Shown here piece after piece: positions 26,937 to 35,682 of a stretch of 64,000 nt of DNA. The first letter of the stretch is position 1, and each line of letters opens with the position of its first letter. The position numbers and the translations under genes were made by a program. A model generated the notes under the pieces. The model saw only the letters and a list, made by a program, of their open reading frames with translations. It was not told the origin of the DNA and did not search any database. The stretch spans positions 62,001 through 126,000 of the forward strand of contig JAKLKU010000014.1 of NCBI GenBank assembly GCA_023150475.1, written 5' to 3'. This DNA is from Planctomycetota bacterium. GTDB taxonomy: Bacteria; Planctomycetota; UBA1135; GCA-002686595.

Positions 26937-28007
26937 ATGAAGACGTACTCGATCGCAGTCATCGCCGGCGACGGCATCGGCCCGGAGGTGACGCGCGAAG
27001 CCATGAACGTGCTCACCGCCGCCGAAGAAGTCTTCGGCTTCAAGACCAAGCGCACGGTGTTCCCGTTCGGTTCCGAGCACTACCTGAAGACCAAGGAGAT
27101 CTTCCCGGACACCGCGTTCGAGGAGACGAAGCAACACAACGCGATCTACCTCGGCGCGATCGGCGACCCGCGTTTGCCCGTCGGCCTGATCGAGTACGGC
27201 ATCATCGCGAAGTGCCGTTTCGAGCTCGACCTCTACATCAACTTGCGCCCGATCAAGCTGTACGACGAGTCGCTCTGTCCGCTGAAGGACAAGAAGCCCG
27301 AAGACGTCGACATGGTGATCATCCGCGAGAACACGGAAGACGCCTACGTCGGCGCCCACGGCTTCACCCACAAGGGCCAGCACCACGAAGTCGCGACGCA
27401 GACGATGGTGTACACCCGCGTCGGCGTCGAACGGGCGATCCGCTACGCCTTCGACTGCGCGCGCGCCCGCGGCAAGCGCAAGCAAGTGACGCTGATCGAC
27501 AAGGCGAACGCGGTGCGCGCGCAGGACATCTGGACGCGCACGTTCGCGGAAGTCGCGAAGGAGTACCCCGACTGCAAGACCGATCACGCGTACATCGACG
27601 CGGCTTGCATGTGGATGGTGAAGAACCCCGAGTGGTTCGACGTCGCCGTCACGCCGAACCTCTTCGGCGACATCATCACCGACCTCGGCGCGATGATCCA
27701 AGGCGGCATGGGCATCGCCGCGAGCGGCAACATCCACCCGGGTCGCGTGTCGCTCTTCGAACCGATCCACGGTTCCGCGCCGAAGCACGCGGGCAAGGAC
27801 GTGAGCTCGCCGATCGCGGCGATCATGGCCGCGGCGATGATGCTCGAGTACCTCGGCGAGAAGCAGGCCGCCGTCGCGATCGATCAAGTCGTCGGCGACC
27901 TCTTCCGCCACAAGCGCCTGAAAGGCGTGCAGACGGGCATGCACAAGTGCTCGGAAGTCGGCGCGCTCGTCGCAAGCGAGCTGCGCGCGGTCGCCGCCAA
28001 GGTCTGA
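26937..28007 (+). CDS. Isopropylmalate/isocitrate-type beta-decarboxylating dehydrogenase
   Basis: A 356-residue NAD(P)-dependent oxidative decarboxylase starting at the ATG at 26937, preceded by AAAAGAACC. Family landmarks: VIAGDGIGPEVTREAM, ELDLYINLRPIKLY (substrate-binding arginines), IIRENTEDAYVG, LIDKANAVRAQDIW (catalytic Lys), the metal-binding Asp segment AYIDAACMWMVKNP and NLFGDIITDLGA, and EPIHGSAPKHAGK before the NAD site. The RENTED element is nearer isocitrate- or homoisocitrate-type enzymes than the classic VRELTGG of LeuB, while YINLRP is LeuB-like. Substrate is therefore open between 3-isopropylmalate and isocitrate-like acids. It lies 57 bases downstream of the aconitase-family gene, so the two probably act in succession. 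Confidence 0.85.
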   Translation: MKTYSIAVIAGDGIGPEVTREAMNVLTAAEEVFGFKTKRTVFPFGSEHYLKTKEIFPDTAFEETKQHNAIYLGAIGDPRLPVGLIEYGIIAKCRFELDLYINLRPIKLYDESLCPLKDKKPEDVDMVIIRENTEDAYVGAHGFTHKGQHHEVATQTMVYTRVGVERAIRYAFDCARARGKRKQVTLIDKANAVRAQDIWTRTFAEVAKEYPDCKTDHAYIDAACMWMVKNPEWFDVAVTPNLFGDIITDLGAMIQGGMGIAASGNIHPGRVSLFEPIHGSAPKHAGKDVSSPIAAIMAAAMMLEYLGEKQAAVAIDQVVGDLFRHKRLKGVQTGMHKCSEVGALVASELRAVAAKV

Positions 28008-28283
28008 GTCGCGCTGCGACGTCTCCACGGCGCGGGCCGGGGCTCCGACGAGCCTCGGCCCGCGCTGCTCGTTCTGCGCCGCGTGCGTGCGCTCGTCGAG
28101 AGGCGGCCATTCGGCGGACGCGCGCCGGCTCGTCCGAACGCAGGACGGCGCGGACCGCGCGATTCTTCGCGGCACCTCGCACTCGACGAATCGAGCTCGT
28201 GCGTCGCACACGACTCGCACCCGATCGGCGAGACTGAGTGCGGCGGCGAGACTCAGTCCGTCTCCGCTCGCCCGAGGTCCGCC

Positions 28284-30587
28284 ATGCGCCAGCCGTCGAT
28301 CGTCGCCGTCGTCTCCCTGTTCCTCGCGAGTCCCGCGCTCGCCGCTCAGGTCGTGTACGTCGATCACGCCGCGACCGGCGCGAACGACGGCACGAGCTGG
28401 AGCGACGCGTACACGAGCCTGCGCGTCGCCCTCGACGCCGCGACCGCCGGTGAGGAGCTCTGGGTCGCGAGTGGCACGTACCTGCCGGGTCCGACCGCGC
28501 AGATGGCCGACAGCTTCGTGCTGAAGAACGGCGTGGCGCTGTACGGCGGCTTCGCGGGCGGCGAGACCAGTCTCGCGCAACGCGATTGGCTCGCGCATCC
28601 GACGATCCTCTCCGGCGACGTCGGTCAGGACGACGTCTACGGCAGTCCGTGGTGGAACGGTTGGAACATCGGCACGGCGAACAGCGCGCAGGTCGTCACC
28701 GCGTCGTTCGTCGACGCGACCGCGATCCTCGACGGTTTCGTCGTGCGCGACGGCAGCACGGGACCGTCCGGCACGCCCGCGGGTTCGTGGGAGATGTTCG
28801 CCGGCGGCGTGATGTGCAAGGACGCGAGCCCGACGATCGTGCACTGCACGTTCGAGTACAACCTCGCCGCGTTCGGCTCCGGCAGCGCGATCTACGTGCA
28901 GGACGGCAGCCCGACGCTGCGCGACTGCGTGTTCCGCCACAACTGGGTGCACCTCGGCAGCGGCGCGGTGCACGTCGCCGGCGCGAGCCAACCGGTGATC
29001 GAGGACTGCCTCTTCTTCGACAACTTCGCGACGACGGGCTCCGGCGGTCAAGAGGCGCAGGGCGCGGGGCTGACGCTCGGTTGGAACTTGCCGCCGATCA
29101 CCGTGCTGCGCTGCACGTTCGATTCGAACTCGGCGCAGCAGTTCTCTGCCGGCGGAGGGATCGAGCAGGCGCGCGGCGGCGGGCTCTCGAGCTTCAGCGA
29201 CGGCCTGGTGGTCCGCGAGTGCGTCTTCCGGCGCAACCGGGCGAACGCGGGCGGCGCGCTGTACGTGTGGGGGAGCGCGACGATCGTCGACTCGCTCTTC
29301 GTCGAGAACGACGTCTTCAACTGCGTCGTCGGCGGCACGACGGTCAGCGGCTACGGCTCGGCGATCGGCGCGACGAACTACTGGAACGATCCGATGCTCG
29401 TCGTCGGCTGCACCGTGGTGAAGAACCGCGTCGTCACCGGCGAGGCGGGCGCCGTGTTCGGTGGCGGCACGTACTCGATCGCGGTGCACGATTCGATCCT
29501 GTGGGGCAACTCGGCGCCGGCGCCGGCGTCGACGCGACAAGCCAACTACAAGGGCAACGTCGCGCTCGCGCACAGTTGCGTCGAAGGGCTCTTCGCGCCC
29601 GACCCCAACGATCCGCCGCCGCAGCAGAGCGACGTGCCCGGTTGCATCGAGGCGAATCCGCAGTTCACGAGCTACGCGACGCTCGACCTGCGTCTCGCCG
29701 CGGGCTCGCCGTGCGTCGATTCGGGCTCGAACGCGCTGTTGCCGGGCACCGCGGAGCTCGATCTCGACGGCCACCAACGCGTGTGGCAAGGCGCGAGCTC
29801 CTTCACGGTCGACATGGGCGCCTACGAGTTCGGCAGCCCGCTGCCGCCGGCGTGCCCGTCGATCGTGATCCAACCGCTCTCGAAGAGCGTCGGCGCCGGC
29901 ACGACCGCGAGCCTCGACGTGCTCGCGACCGGCGTCGCGCCGAGCTACCGATGGCGCAAGGCCAACGTCGCTCTCGACGACGACGGTCACTTCTCCGGGA
30001 CGCACACGGCGACGCTGACGGTGCACGGACTGATCGCGGCGGACGCCGGCAGCTACGACTGCGTCGTGTCGAACGGTTGCGGCTCGATCACCAGCAACGC
30101 CGCGACCTTGACCGTCGTCGCGCCGCCGCTCGGCACCGTGTTCTGCTCGGGCGACGGCAGCGTCGTCGGCTGTCCCTGCGGCAACGACAAGGACGTCGGC
30201 ATGGGCTGCGAGAACTCGACCGGCGAGGGCGCCGCATTGCGCGCGACGGGCACACCGAGCCTCGCCGCGGACGACGCGCTGCTCACCGCGTCCGACATGC
30301 CGAACAACAAGTCCGTCCTGGTTTTCGTCGGCACGAACAAGACCGGCGGCGGCTACGGCATCGCGTTCGGCGACGGCTTGCTCTGCACCGTGCCCATCCA
30401 CCGTTTCACTCCGGGCTCGACCGGCGCGAGCGGCACGTTCTCGCTCGCGTCGCCGGTCGCGAAGGCGAACGGCAAGTTGCACGCGGGCACGACCTACCAC
30501 TTCCAAGCGTGGTTCCGCGACCCGAACGGACCGTGCGGCTCGACCTACAACACGTCGAACGCACTTTCGATCACGTACACGCCCTGA
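28284..30587 (+). CDS. Exported right-handed beta-helix protein with Ig-like and C-terminal sorting-like domain
   Basis: A 767-residue protein from the ATG at 28284, with GAGG six bases upstream and a clean signal peptide (MRQPSIVAVVSLFLASPALA). It continues as VVYVDHAATGANDGTSWSDA, the typical opening of secreted beta-helix proteins. Residues about 50-510 have repeated strands around short Cys motifs (PTIVHCTFEYN, PTLRDCVFRHN, PVIEDCLFFDN), the rungs of a parallel beta-helix. An Ig-like domain follows (about 525-615; IQPLSKSVGAGTTASLDV, ADAGSYDCVVSNGCG). The last 150 residues match in plan the C-terminal domains of the proteins at 651-2435 and 4261-6063, ending TSNALSITYTP. Probably a large surface or secreted protein; no catalytic residues were recognised. 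The 276 bases upstream hold no supported gene. Confidence 0.85.
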   Translation: MRQPSIVAVVSLFLASPALAAQVVYVDHAATGANDGTSWSDAYTSLRVALDAATAGEELWVASGTYLPGPTAQMADSFVLKNGVALYGGFAGGETSLAQRDWLAHPTILSGDVGQDDVYGSPWWNGWNIGTANSAQVVTASFVDATAILDGFVVRDGSTGPSGTPAGSWEMFAGGVMCKDASPTIVHCTFEYNLAAFGSGSAIYVQDGSPTLRDCVFRHNWVHLGSGAVHVAGASQPVIEDCLFFDNFATTGSGGQEAQGAGLTLGWNLPPITVLRCTFDSNSAQQFSAGGGIEQARGGGLSSFSDGLVVRECVFRRNRANAGGALYVWGSATIVDSLFVENDVFNCVVGGTTVSGYGSAIGATNYWNDPMLVVGCTVVKNRVVTGEAGAVFGGGTYSIAVHDSILWGNSAPAPASTRQANYKGNVALAHSCVEGLFAPDPNDPPPQQSDVPGCIEANPQFTSYATLDLRLAAGSPCVDSGSNALLPGTAELDLDGHQRVWQGASSFTVDMGAYEFGSPLPPACPSIVIQPLSKSVGAGTTASLDVLATGVAPSYRWRKANVALDDDGHFSGTHTATLTVHGLIAADAGSYDCVVSNGCGSITSNAATLTVVAPPLGTVFCSGDGSVVGCPCGNDKDVGMGCENSTGEGAALRATGTPSLAADDALLTASDMPNNKSVLVFVGTNKTGGGYGIAFGDGLLCTVPIHRFTPGSTGASGTFSLASPVAKANGKLHAGTTYHFQAWFRDPNGPCGSTYNTSNALSITYTP

Positions 30588-30602
30588 CCCGCGTGCGCAC
30601 GG

Positions 30603-30617
30603 CGCGTCGCCGACGCG
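30603..30617. terminator. Short inverted repeat between convergent genes
   Basis: CGCGTCG-C-CGACGCG in the 48-base gap between the convergent genes ending at 30587 and 30636. It can form a 6-bp stem with a 3-nt loop and has no T tract. A bidirectional terminator role is only a guess. Confidence 0.3.
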
Positions 30618-30635
30618 TCCGGGCCGACGCGCGGT

Positions 30636-33014
30636 TCAGCGTCGCTCGGAAACGTTCGTGGCGAGATCCCACACGAGCGCACCGTCGGAGGTGAGCTCGA
30701 GGCGCTCGACTCTCCGCTCGGTGCGGAGCTCGATCGCGCTCGCGCCACGCGTGAGTGCGAGGCGCAACTCCCCGGCATCGTCGGGTCGCGGCGTTCCCGC
30801 GTGGCGCATGCGGCTCGGCGACCCGCGCGCGTCGAGTTCGAGTTCGCAGAGCCGCAGCGACACGTCCTCGGCGAAGGTTCCATCGCGCCAGACACCCGTG
30901 CGCGACTCGAGTGCCGCGCCAACGGCGTCGAACACGACGAATTCGATCGGCACGGCGTCGGCAGCTTCGGCCAGCGCGAGGCTGCCGAGCCCGCGGACCA
31001 CGAGGGCACGCTCGGCGAGCGCCAGCTCCCGTTCGCCGCCGAGATCCTCGCGCAGGTCGACGCGGAAACGTTCGTGCGATCCGTCGCCGGATTCGACGAC
31101 GAGCAAGAGCTTCGCGAGCGGCAGTGCGAGCGCGCGGCAGCGACCCTCCGCGTCGGTCCGCAACACGTTCGACCACCGGCTGCCGCCGGCTGGCACGAGC
31201 CGAGGCTCACCGTCCTCGTCGTACAGCGTGACCCGCGCGCCGGCGAGTGGTGTGCCGCGAGCGGTCACGACGCGCAGTGACACTTCGGTTTCCGCGGCGA
31301 GGACGATGCGCGCTTCGCTCGAAGTGCAGGCGGCGAGACGCAGCAAGCGGTGCGCGTACTTCGCGGCGCCGACCCAGAGCCGCGCGTCGGGCGTCGTGCG
31401 TGCGACGAGCCTGAAGACGCCGCCCTCACCTCGTTCGACGTCGAACGTCACGGGTTCGCAGGCGACGAGCGCGACGTCGAAATCGTCGAGCGGCGCGCCC
31501 GAGGAGTCGACGACGCGCGCGTTCGCGGCGACATCGCGGGCTTCGAGCTCGCTCGGAGCGGGCGCCTGAGTCACGCAGTCGAGCACGCGTGCACCGGCGC
31601 CGAGTTCGAGTTCGTCGTCGAGCGCTCGGCCGTCGACGAGCACCGTGTAACGGCCGGGCACCACACGCTCGAAGCCGAAGCGGCCTGCTGCGTCGCACGT
31701 CGACGTGAATTCGAGCGCGTTCGCGTAGCTCGCGTCCCGTCGGCCCGTCGGATGGTCTCCGATGCGCTCGGCGGACGCCCGGAGTCCGACCGTGGAGAAG
31801 GCGCACGCGCGTCCGCCCGGTTCGCGCACCGTGCCGGTCAGCGAGGCCGGAGGCACGAGCGAGAGCTCGAGGCCCGCGTACGTCTTCGGGTACGCGGCTC
31901 GCACGACGAGGCACCCTGCGGCGACACGTTCTCCGTCGTCGGCGTAGAGCACGAACTCCGCCGGCAAGCCGGTGAGTGCGAAGCTGCCGTCCGCGTCGGA
32001 CCGCGCGACGACGAGCGGGTCGGCGACGCGACCCTCGCGGACGCGACCGCGATCACCGGGCCACGCGTACACCGTGGCGCGCCGAGCCGCGCTCTCGCCT
32101 GCGATCCGCACGCGACCGATCGCGGAGGACCCGGCGCTCGCGGCCTGCTCGTCGGCGAGAGACATGGTCGATCCGCGGTCGGCCGTCGACGGCGTCACGG
32201 GCGTCGCTCCGCCGGCTTTCGTGCCGAGCGGCACGCGCTCCGCCGCCGGCGCGCTCGTCGCGAGCTCGAGCGGAGTCGTCGGATCCGCTGCGGCGATGCG
32301 CGTGTCGTCCGCGCGAGAACCGAGCGCCAGCCACGCGAGCCAGAACGCGCCGAGTGCCGCCGCGCCTGCAGCCGCGATGCTGCGAGCACGGAGGCCGAGG
32401 TGCGCGTGCCGCGCCAACGGCGTGCCGGGCGCACCGTTCGGCGCGAGCGGCGTTTCGCGAAGCCACGCGGCGAAGGCACCGAGCCAAGCGCCGCGCGAAC
32501 CGGCGCGCCGATCGAGGTCCGCGCGCAGCCGCTCGAGCCCACGTTTGATGCGCGTCCGCACGGTCTCGACCGGCAGCTCGAGGCGGCGCGCGATCTCGCG
32601 AGGCGGCAACTCGTGGAAGAAACGCAGCTCGAGCGCGATCCGATAGGGCTCGTCGAGCTTCGCCAGCGCCGCGCGCAGGTGCTCGGCGGCGCACGCGAGC
32701 TCGCCGGACGAAATGGACTCGGTCCGAGTCGACTCGTCCTCGGAAAGTGCGACGTGCCGGCGCTTCGAGCGGCGGCGGAAGAGGTCGATCGCGGCGTTGC
32801 GCGCGACGCGGGCGAGCCAACTTCGCGGTGCGGCGCCCGCACCGGGGGCGTGCGTGAGTCGCGCGAGCAGCACGTCCTGCGCGAGGTCGTCGGCTTCGTC
32901 GCGCCGATTCACGAGCTCGCGAGCGAGCTCGCGCACGAACGTGATTTCGTCGTTCGAGATCTCGAGCGAAGGCTCGGCTCGCGCGGAGTCGACGGGTGCG
33001 GGCGGACGCTCCAT
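30636..33014 (-). CDS. ECF-type sigma factor fused to a transmembrane anchor and large predicted extracytoplasmic region
   Basis: From the ATG at 33012-33014 the protein is 792 residues. Residues about 20-85 are sigma region 2 (RRDEADDLAQDVLLARLTHA, then SWLARVARNAAIDLFRRR). Residues about 110-168 are region 4 (LAKLDEPYRIALELRFFHEL with PPREIARRLELPVETVRTRI helix-turn-helix). A single membrane helix lies near 212-232 (SIAAAGAAALGAFWLAWLAL). After a Thr/Ala/Pro linker, residues about 295-790 contain three or four beta-sandwich units of the carboxypeptidase-regulatory/TonB-plug-like kind, each with S-D-A-D-G-S-F-A-L-T-G-L-P or similar (DAAGRFGFERVVPGRY; RTDAEGRCRALAL). Topology would put the sigma part in the cytoplasm and the repeats outside. 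ECF groups with C-terminal extensions are known in Planctomycetes. No separate anti-sigma gene is adjacent, so the tail may itself be the sensor. It is downstream of the thioredoxin-like and GT-C-like genes. Confidence 0.87.
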   Translation of the reverse strand: MERPPAPVDSARAEPSLEISNDEITFVRELARELVNRRDEADDLAQDVLLARLTHAPGAGAAPRSWLARVARNAAIDLFRRRSKRRHVALSEDESTRTESISSGELACAAEHLRAALAKLDEPYRIALELRFFHELPPREIARRLELPVETVRTRIKRGLERLRADLDRRAGSRGAWLGAFAAWLRETPLAPNGAPGTPLARHAHLGLRARSIAAAGAAALGAFWLAWLALGSRADDTRIAAADPTTPLELATSAPAAERVPLGTKAGGATPVTPSTADRGSTMSLADEQAASAGSSAIGRVRIAGESAARRATVYAWPGDRGRVREGRVADPLVVARSDADGSFALTGLPAEFVLYADDGERVAAGCLVVRAAYPKTYAGLELSLVPPASLTGTVREPGGRACAFSTVGLRASAERIGDHPTGRRDASYANALEFTSTCDAAGRFGFERVVPGRYTVLVDGRALDDELELGAGARVLDCVTQAPAPSELEARDVAANARVVDSSGAPLDDFDVALVACEPVTFDVERGEGGVFRLVARTTPDARLWVGAAKYAHRLLRLAACTSSEARIVLAAETEVSLRVVTARGTPLAGARVTLYDEDGEPRLVPAGGSRWSNVLRTDAEGRCRALALPLAKLLLVVESGDGSHERFRVDLREDLGGERELALAERALVVRGLGSLALAEAADAVPIEFVVFDAVGAALESRTGVWRDGTFAEDVSLRLCELELDARGSPSRMRHAGTPRPDDAGELRLALTRGASAIELRTERRVERLELTSDGALVWDLATNVSERR

Positions 33015-33076
33015 GGCGACACTTTGGAGCCTACGCCAACTCGGCCGAGGCGGGCAGGCGTCGGCGGGCCCTCGAG

Positions 33077-34111
33077 CTACTTTTCGTGTTCGCCTTCGTG
33101 CCCGTCTTCCGCGAGCAACGTCTCGAGCGTCCAGTCGGCGAGGTTCGCCGGGTTGTCGCGCCAACGCGCGCGGCCGGCGCGATCGATCAGCACGAGGTGC
33201 GGGATGGTCGGCGTCCCGTACGACGTCGAGACCGAACCGTCCTGGAGCAGCACGGGGAACGCGATCTTCTTCTCGGCGAGGTACTTCGCGAGCGATGCCG
33301 CGGTCTGTCCCTTGCTCTCGTCCATCACGCCGACGAACGTCACGCCACGTGGCGTGAAGCGCTGCGCGAGGTCGAGCACGAAAGGCAGCTCCTTCGCGCA
33401 GTTCGGGCACCATGACGCGAAGAAGTAGAGCGCGACCACCTGGCCGCCGCAGAGTTCGAGCGGTGTCGGTTCCCCTTGCACCCAAGTCTTCGCCTGCCAC
33501 GCCGGCGCCGGTTGGTCGAGCAGCGCGAGCATGTCGAGGTACTGCTTGGCGGAGGCCGCCGATTCGCCTTTCGGATAGCGCTCGAGGTACGCGCGCAGAT
33601 CCTCGGCGGCGGCTCGGTGCTTCATCAGTTGCCGGCGCACGAAGCCGCGGCGTTCGAGCGCCTTGCCGACGTAGTTCGGATCGGTCGTGAAGTTGACGAG
33701 CACGCCGTCGTACGCGGCCTCGGCCAGTTCGAGTTCGCCCGCGAAGAGCCGCGTCGAGCCGCGCATGTACTGTGCACGCGACGCGGCGGCACCTTTCGGC
33801 CATTCCTTGGTGACGCGGTCGAAGTACCCGAGCGCCGAATCGAACGCTGCGCGCGCTTTCGGCGTCGTGCGGCGCAGCTCGAGCGCGTCGCGTCCGATCG
33901 TGAACCAACAGACGCCGGCTTCGACGAGCGACGGCGCGACGAGCGGTGACGTCGGGTAGGTCAGGACGAGCGCGTCGAACGAACTCGCGGCTTCGACGAG
34001 TTCGCCTTTCTGCTTCTGCGCGAGAGCAGCGTCGTACGCGAGTTTGGCGTTGGCGGCGTCCTGGGCGGAAGGCAGTTGGCAGAACGCGAGAAACAGAGCG
34101 GCGAGGAGCAT
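33077..34111 (-). CDS. Exported TPR-like plus TlpA/thioredoxin-fold protein
   Basis: A 344-residue protein with a signal peptide (MLLAALFLAFCQLPSAQ). Residues about 20-195 are helical repeats of TPR/YbgF type (AKLAYDAALAQKQKGELVEA, then AASRAQYMRGSTRLFAGEL). Residues about 200-335 are a TlpA-like thioredoxin domain with W-C-P-N-C at 234-238 (YFFASWCPNCAKELPFVLDL), a cis-Pro segment (GTPTIPHLVLID) and insertion typical of thiol-disulfide oxidoreductases. It probably acts on disulfides in the periplasm, with the TPR part binding partners. It lies 62 bases upstream of the sigma-factor fusion on the same strand, and 33 bases after the GT-C-like gene. Confidence 0.88.
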   Translation of the reverse strand: MLLAALFLAFCQLPSAQDAANAKLAYDAALAQKQKGELVEAASSFDALVLTYPTSPLVAPSLVEAGVCWFTIGRDALELRRTTPKARAAFDSALGYFDRVTKEWPKGAAASRAQYMRGSTRLFAGELELAEAAYDGVLVNFTTDPNYVGKALERRGFVRRQLMKHRAAAEDLRAYLERYPKGESAASAKQYLDMLALLDQPAPAWQAKTWVQGEPTPLELCGGQVVALYFFASWCPNCAKELPFVLDLAQRFTPRGVTFVGVMDESKGQTAASLAKYLAEKKIAFPVLLQDGSVSTSYGTPTIPHLVLIDRAGRARWRDNPANLADWTLETLLAEDGHEGEHEK

Positions 34112-34144
34112 CGTGGGGTTCCCGTGGACGGCGGACGAGTCTAC

Positions 34145-35578
34145 TCAACCGGCCGCGGCGTCGGCTCGATGGCCGGCCGCGAGGTCCGTCGGGCGCCGGC
34201 GCAGCGCGAAGCGCACGAGTTCGGCGAGCGCCGCGGCCTCGAGCCACGCCACGAGCGCCACGAGCGGCAGGAAGTAACGATCCCAGTCGAGCGGGATCCA
34301 CGCCGCGGTGACGCCGCCGAAGAGCACGACGTGCGCGAGCGCGACTTGCGCGGCGAAGCTCCGCCGCCACGCGGCCCGCGCGAGCACGACGAGGCCGGCG
34401 AGCGCGAGCGGCCAGCCCCACGCGTGGCCGGTGAGCGCCGCGATCGGTTCATCGCGCGTGAAGAGCCGCACGAGCGCGAACCGCAGGCTCGCGAGCGGCC
34501 CGTCCGCCGTGGCGAGCCCTTGCGCCGCCGCGCGTCCCTGTTGGTAGCGCATGTGCTCGTCCCAGAACGCGAGGATCGCGCGGAGCTCGCCGAGCGGATC
34601 GCGCCACAGCACGGGATCGAGCAGCCAGACGACGAAGACGCACGCGACGGCGGCCAGCGCGAGCGAGCCAAGGAGCTCACCGAGCCCGCGTCGCTCGCGT
34701 GCTGCGCAGTGCGCAGCGACGACCGCAGCGGCGACGACCAGCGCGGCCGGCGCGCCGTTGAACTTCGATGCGACGGCACACCCTGCGAGCCCGCCGAGCG
34801 CCGACGCGGCGAGCCACCGCTTCGCGAGGCCGCGTTCCCCGCCGAGCGTGTCGCGGCACGCGAGCGCGGCCGCGACGACGCCGAGCGCGCACGCGAGCAT
34901 GAAGAAGTCGGTGCGCACGAAGCCGCCCCAGGCACGGAAGAGCGGCAGCAGCGCGAACGCGCTCCACGCGACGACTGCGGCGAACACGCTGACGAATCCG
35001 GCGCCGAACCCGGGCGCGCCGGCGAATCCCGAAGCGAACTCGAATGCGACCAGCGCGACGAGGCCCGCGCAGAGAGCCGCAGCGATGCGCACGACGGCGC
35101 GAGCACGTTCGATCGCGGGCTCGAGCCGGGTGCGCGCGGCACGGCCGCCGTCTGGCGCCGTGCGCGCGAAGCGCTGGAAGACCTCGGGTTCCACGTCGCG
35201 GAAACCGCTCGACCAGAGCACCGCGCCGAGCACGAGCTTCGCGAAGCACGGATTCGTCGCGCCGAACGTCGTCGCTTGCACGCCGGCGCGCCATTCGGGC
35301 TCGTCCGGCGCCGCGCCGGGCGGCGTGCGGTCGGCGAAGACCTGGCCGAAGTGCGCGATCGAGATCGCCGTCCACTCGTGCTCGTCGGTCGGATCACGGG
35401 GATCGAGCGGCCAGACGAGCAGCACGAGCCACGCCGCGAGCGCGCCGAGGCTCGCGACGGCGAGCCGCGCGGCGCAACGCCGCCGCGTCCCACCCGCCGG
35501 TGCGCCGACGCGCGAACGCGCATCCGCCGCCGGTGCGTGGGGCTCGTGGGACTCCGCCGTCGCCATCCGCGCGAGCAT
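34145..35578 (-). CDS. Polytopic membrane protein, GT-C/GT39-like glycosyltransferase candidate
   Basis: A 477-residue protein from the ATG at 35576-35578 (an ATG four codons later is possible). Ten or more hydrophobic helices are visible. The first periplasmic loop contains WPLDPRDPTDEHEWTAISIA, where the acidic pair D-E is placed like the catalytic Asp/Glu of GT39 and ArnT-type enzymes; ATNPCFAKLVLGA and the later DPVLWRDPLGEL fit the same fold. Such proteins transfer sugars from polyprenyl phosphates to proteins or lipids. The fold assignment is moderate, the acceptor unknown. It is the first gene of a minus-strand run ending with the sigma fusion, and is divergent from padR. Confidence 0.65.
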   Translation of the reverse strand: MLARMATAESHEPHAPAADARSRVGAPAGGTRRRCAARLAVASLGALAAWLVLLVWPLDPRDPTDEHEWTAISIAHFGQVFADRTPPGAAPDEPEWRAGVQATTFGATNPCFAKLVLGAVLWSSGFRDVEPEVFQRFARTAPDGGRAARTRLEPAIERARAVVRIAAALCAGLVALVAFEFASGFAGAPGFGAGFVSVFAAVVAWSAFALLPLFRAWGGFVRTDFFMLACALGVVAAALACRDTLGGERGLAKRWLAASALGGLAGCAVASKFNGAPAALVVAAAVVAAHCAARERRGLGELLGSLALAAVACVFVVWLLDPVLWRDPLGELRAILAFWDEHMRYQQGRAAAQGLATADGPLASLRFALVRLFTRDEPIAALTGHAWGWPLALAGLVVLARAAWRRSFAAQVALAHVVLFGGVTAAWIPLDWDRYFLPLVALVAWLEAAALAELVRFALRRRPTDLAAGHRADAAAG

Positions 35579-35611
35579 AACGGGCGCGGACCGCCGCGAA
35601 AGTCGGCGCTA

Positions 35612-35664
35612 CCCCTTGACGGGCTAGGGGAGTGGGCCGAGCATTCCCCTAGACGAACAAGGGG
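35612..35664 (+). promoter_or_regulatory. Two copies of a 19-bp operator-like inverted repeat upstream of padR
   Basis: CCCCTTGACGGGCTAGGGG (35612-35630) and CCCCTAGACGAACAAGGGG (35646-35664) are both CCCCT-N9-AGGGG, identical at 15 of 19 positions and spaced 34 bases apart. The inner arms also make CTAGGGGA (35624-35631) and TCCCCTAG (35645-35652), a perfect longer palindrome. The first copy contains TTGACG, a good -35 element (35616-35621), with no strong -10 at 17 bases. GGAGG at 35673-35677 is the padR ribosome site. PadR proteins usually bind inverted repeats in their own promoter, so autoregulation is likely. Confidence 0.7.
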
Positions 35665-35682
35665 ACTCCCCCGGAGGCCACG

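Noticed and set aside
26889..30506. Long minus-strand open frame (1205 codons)
   Set aside because: Antisense to the dehydrogenase and beta-helix genes, which have clear domains; translation is low-complexity Arg/Ala/Val.
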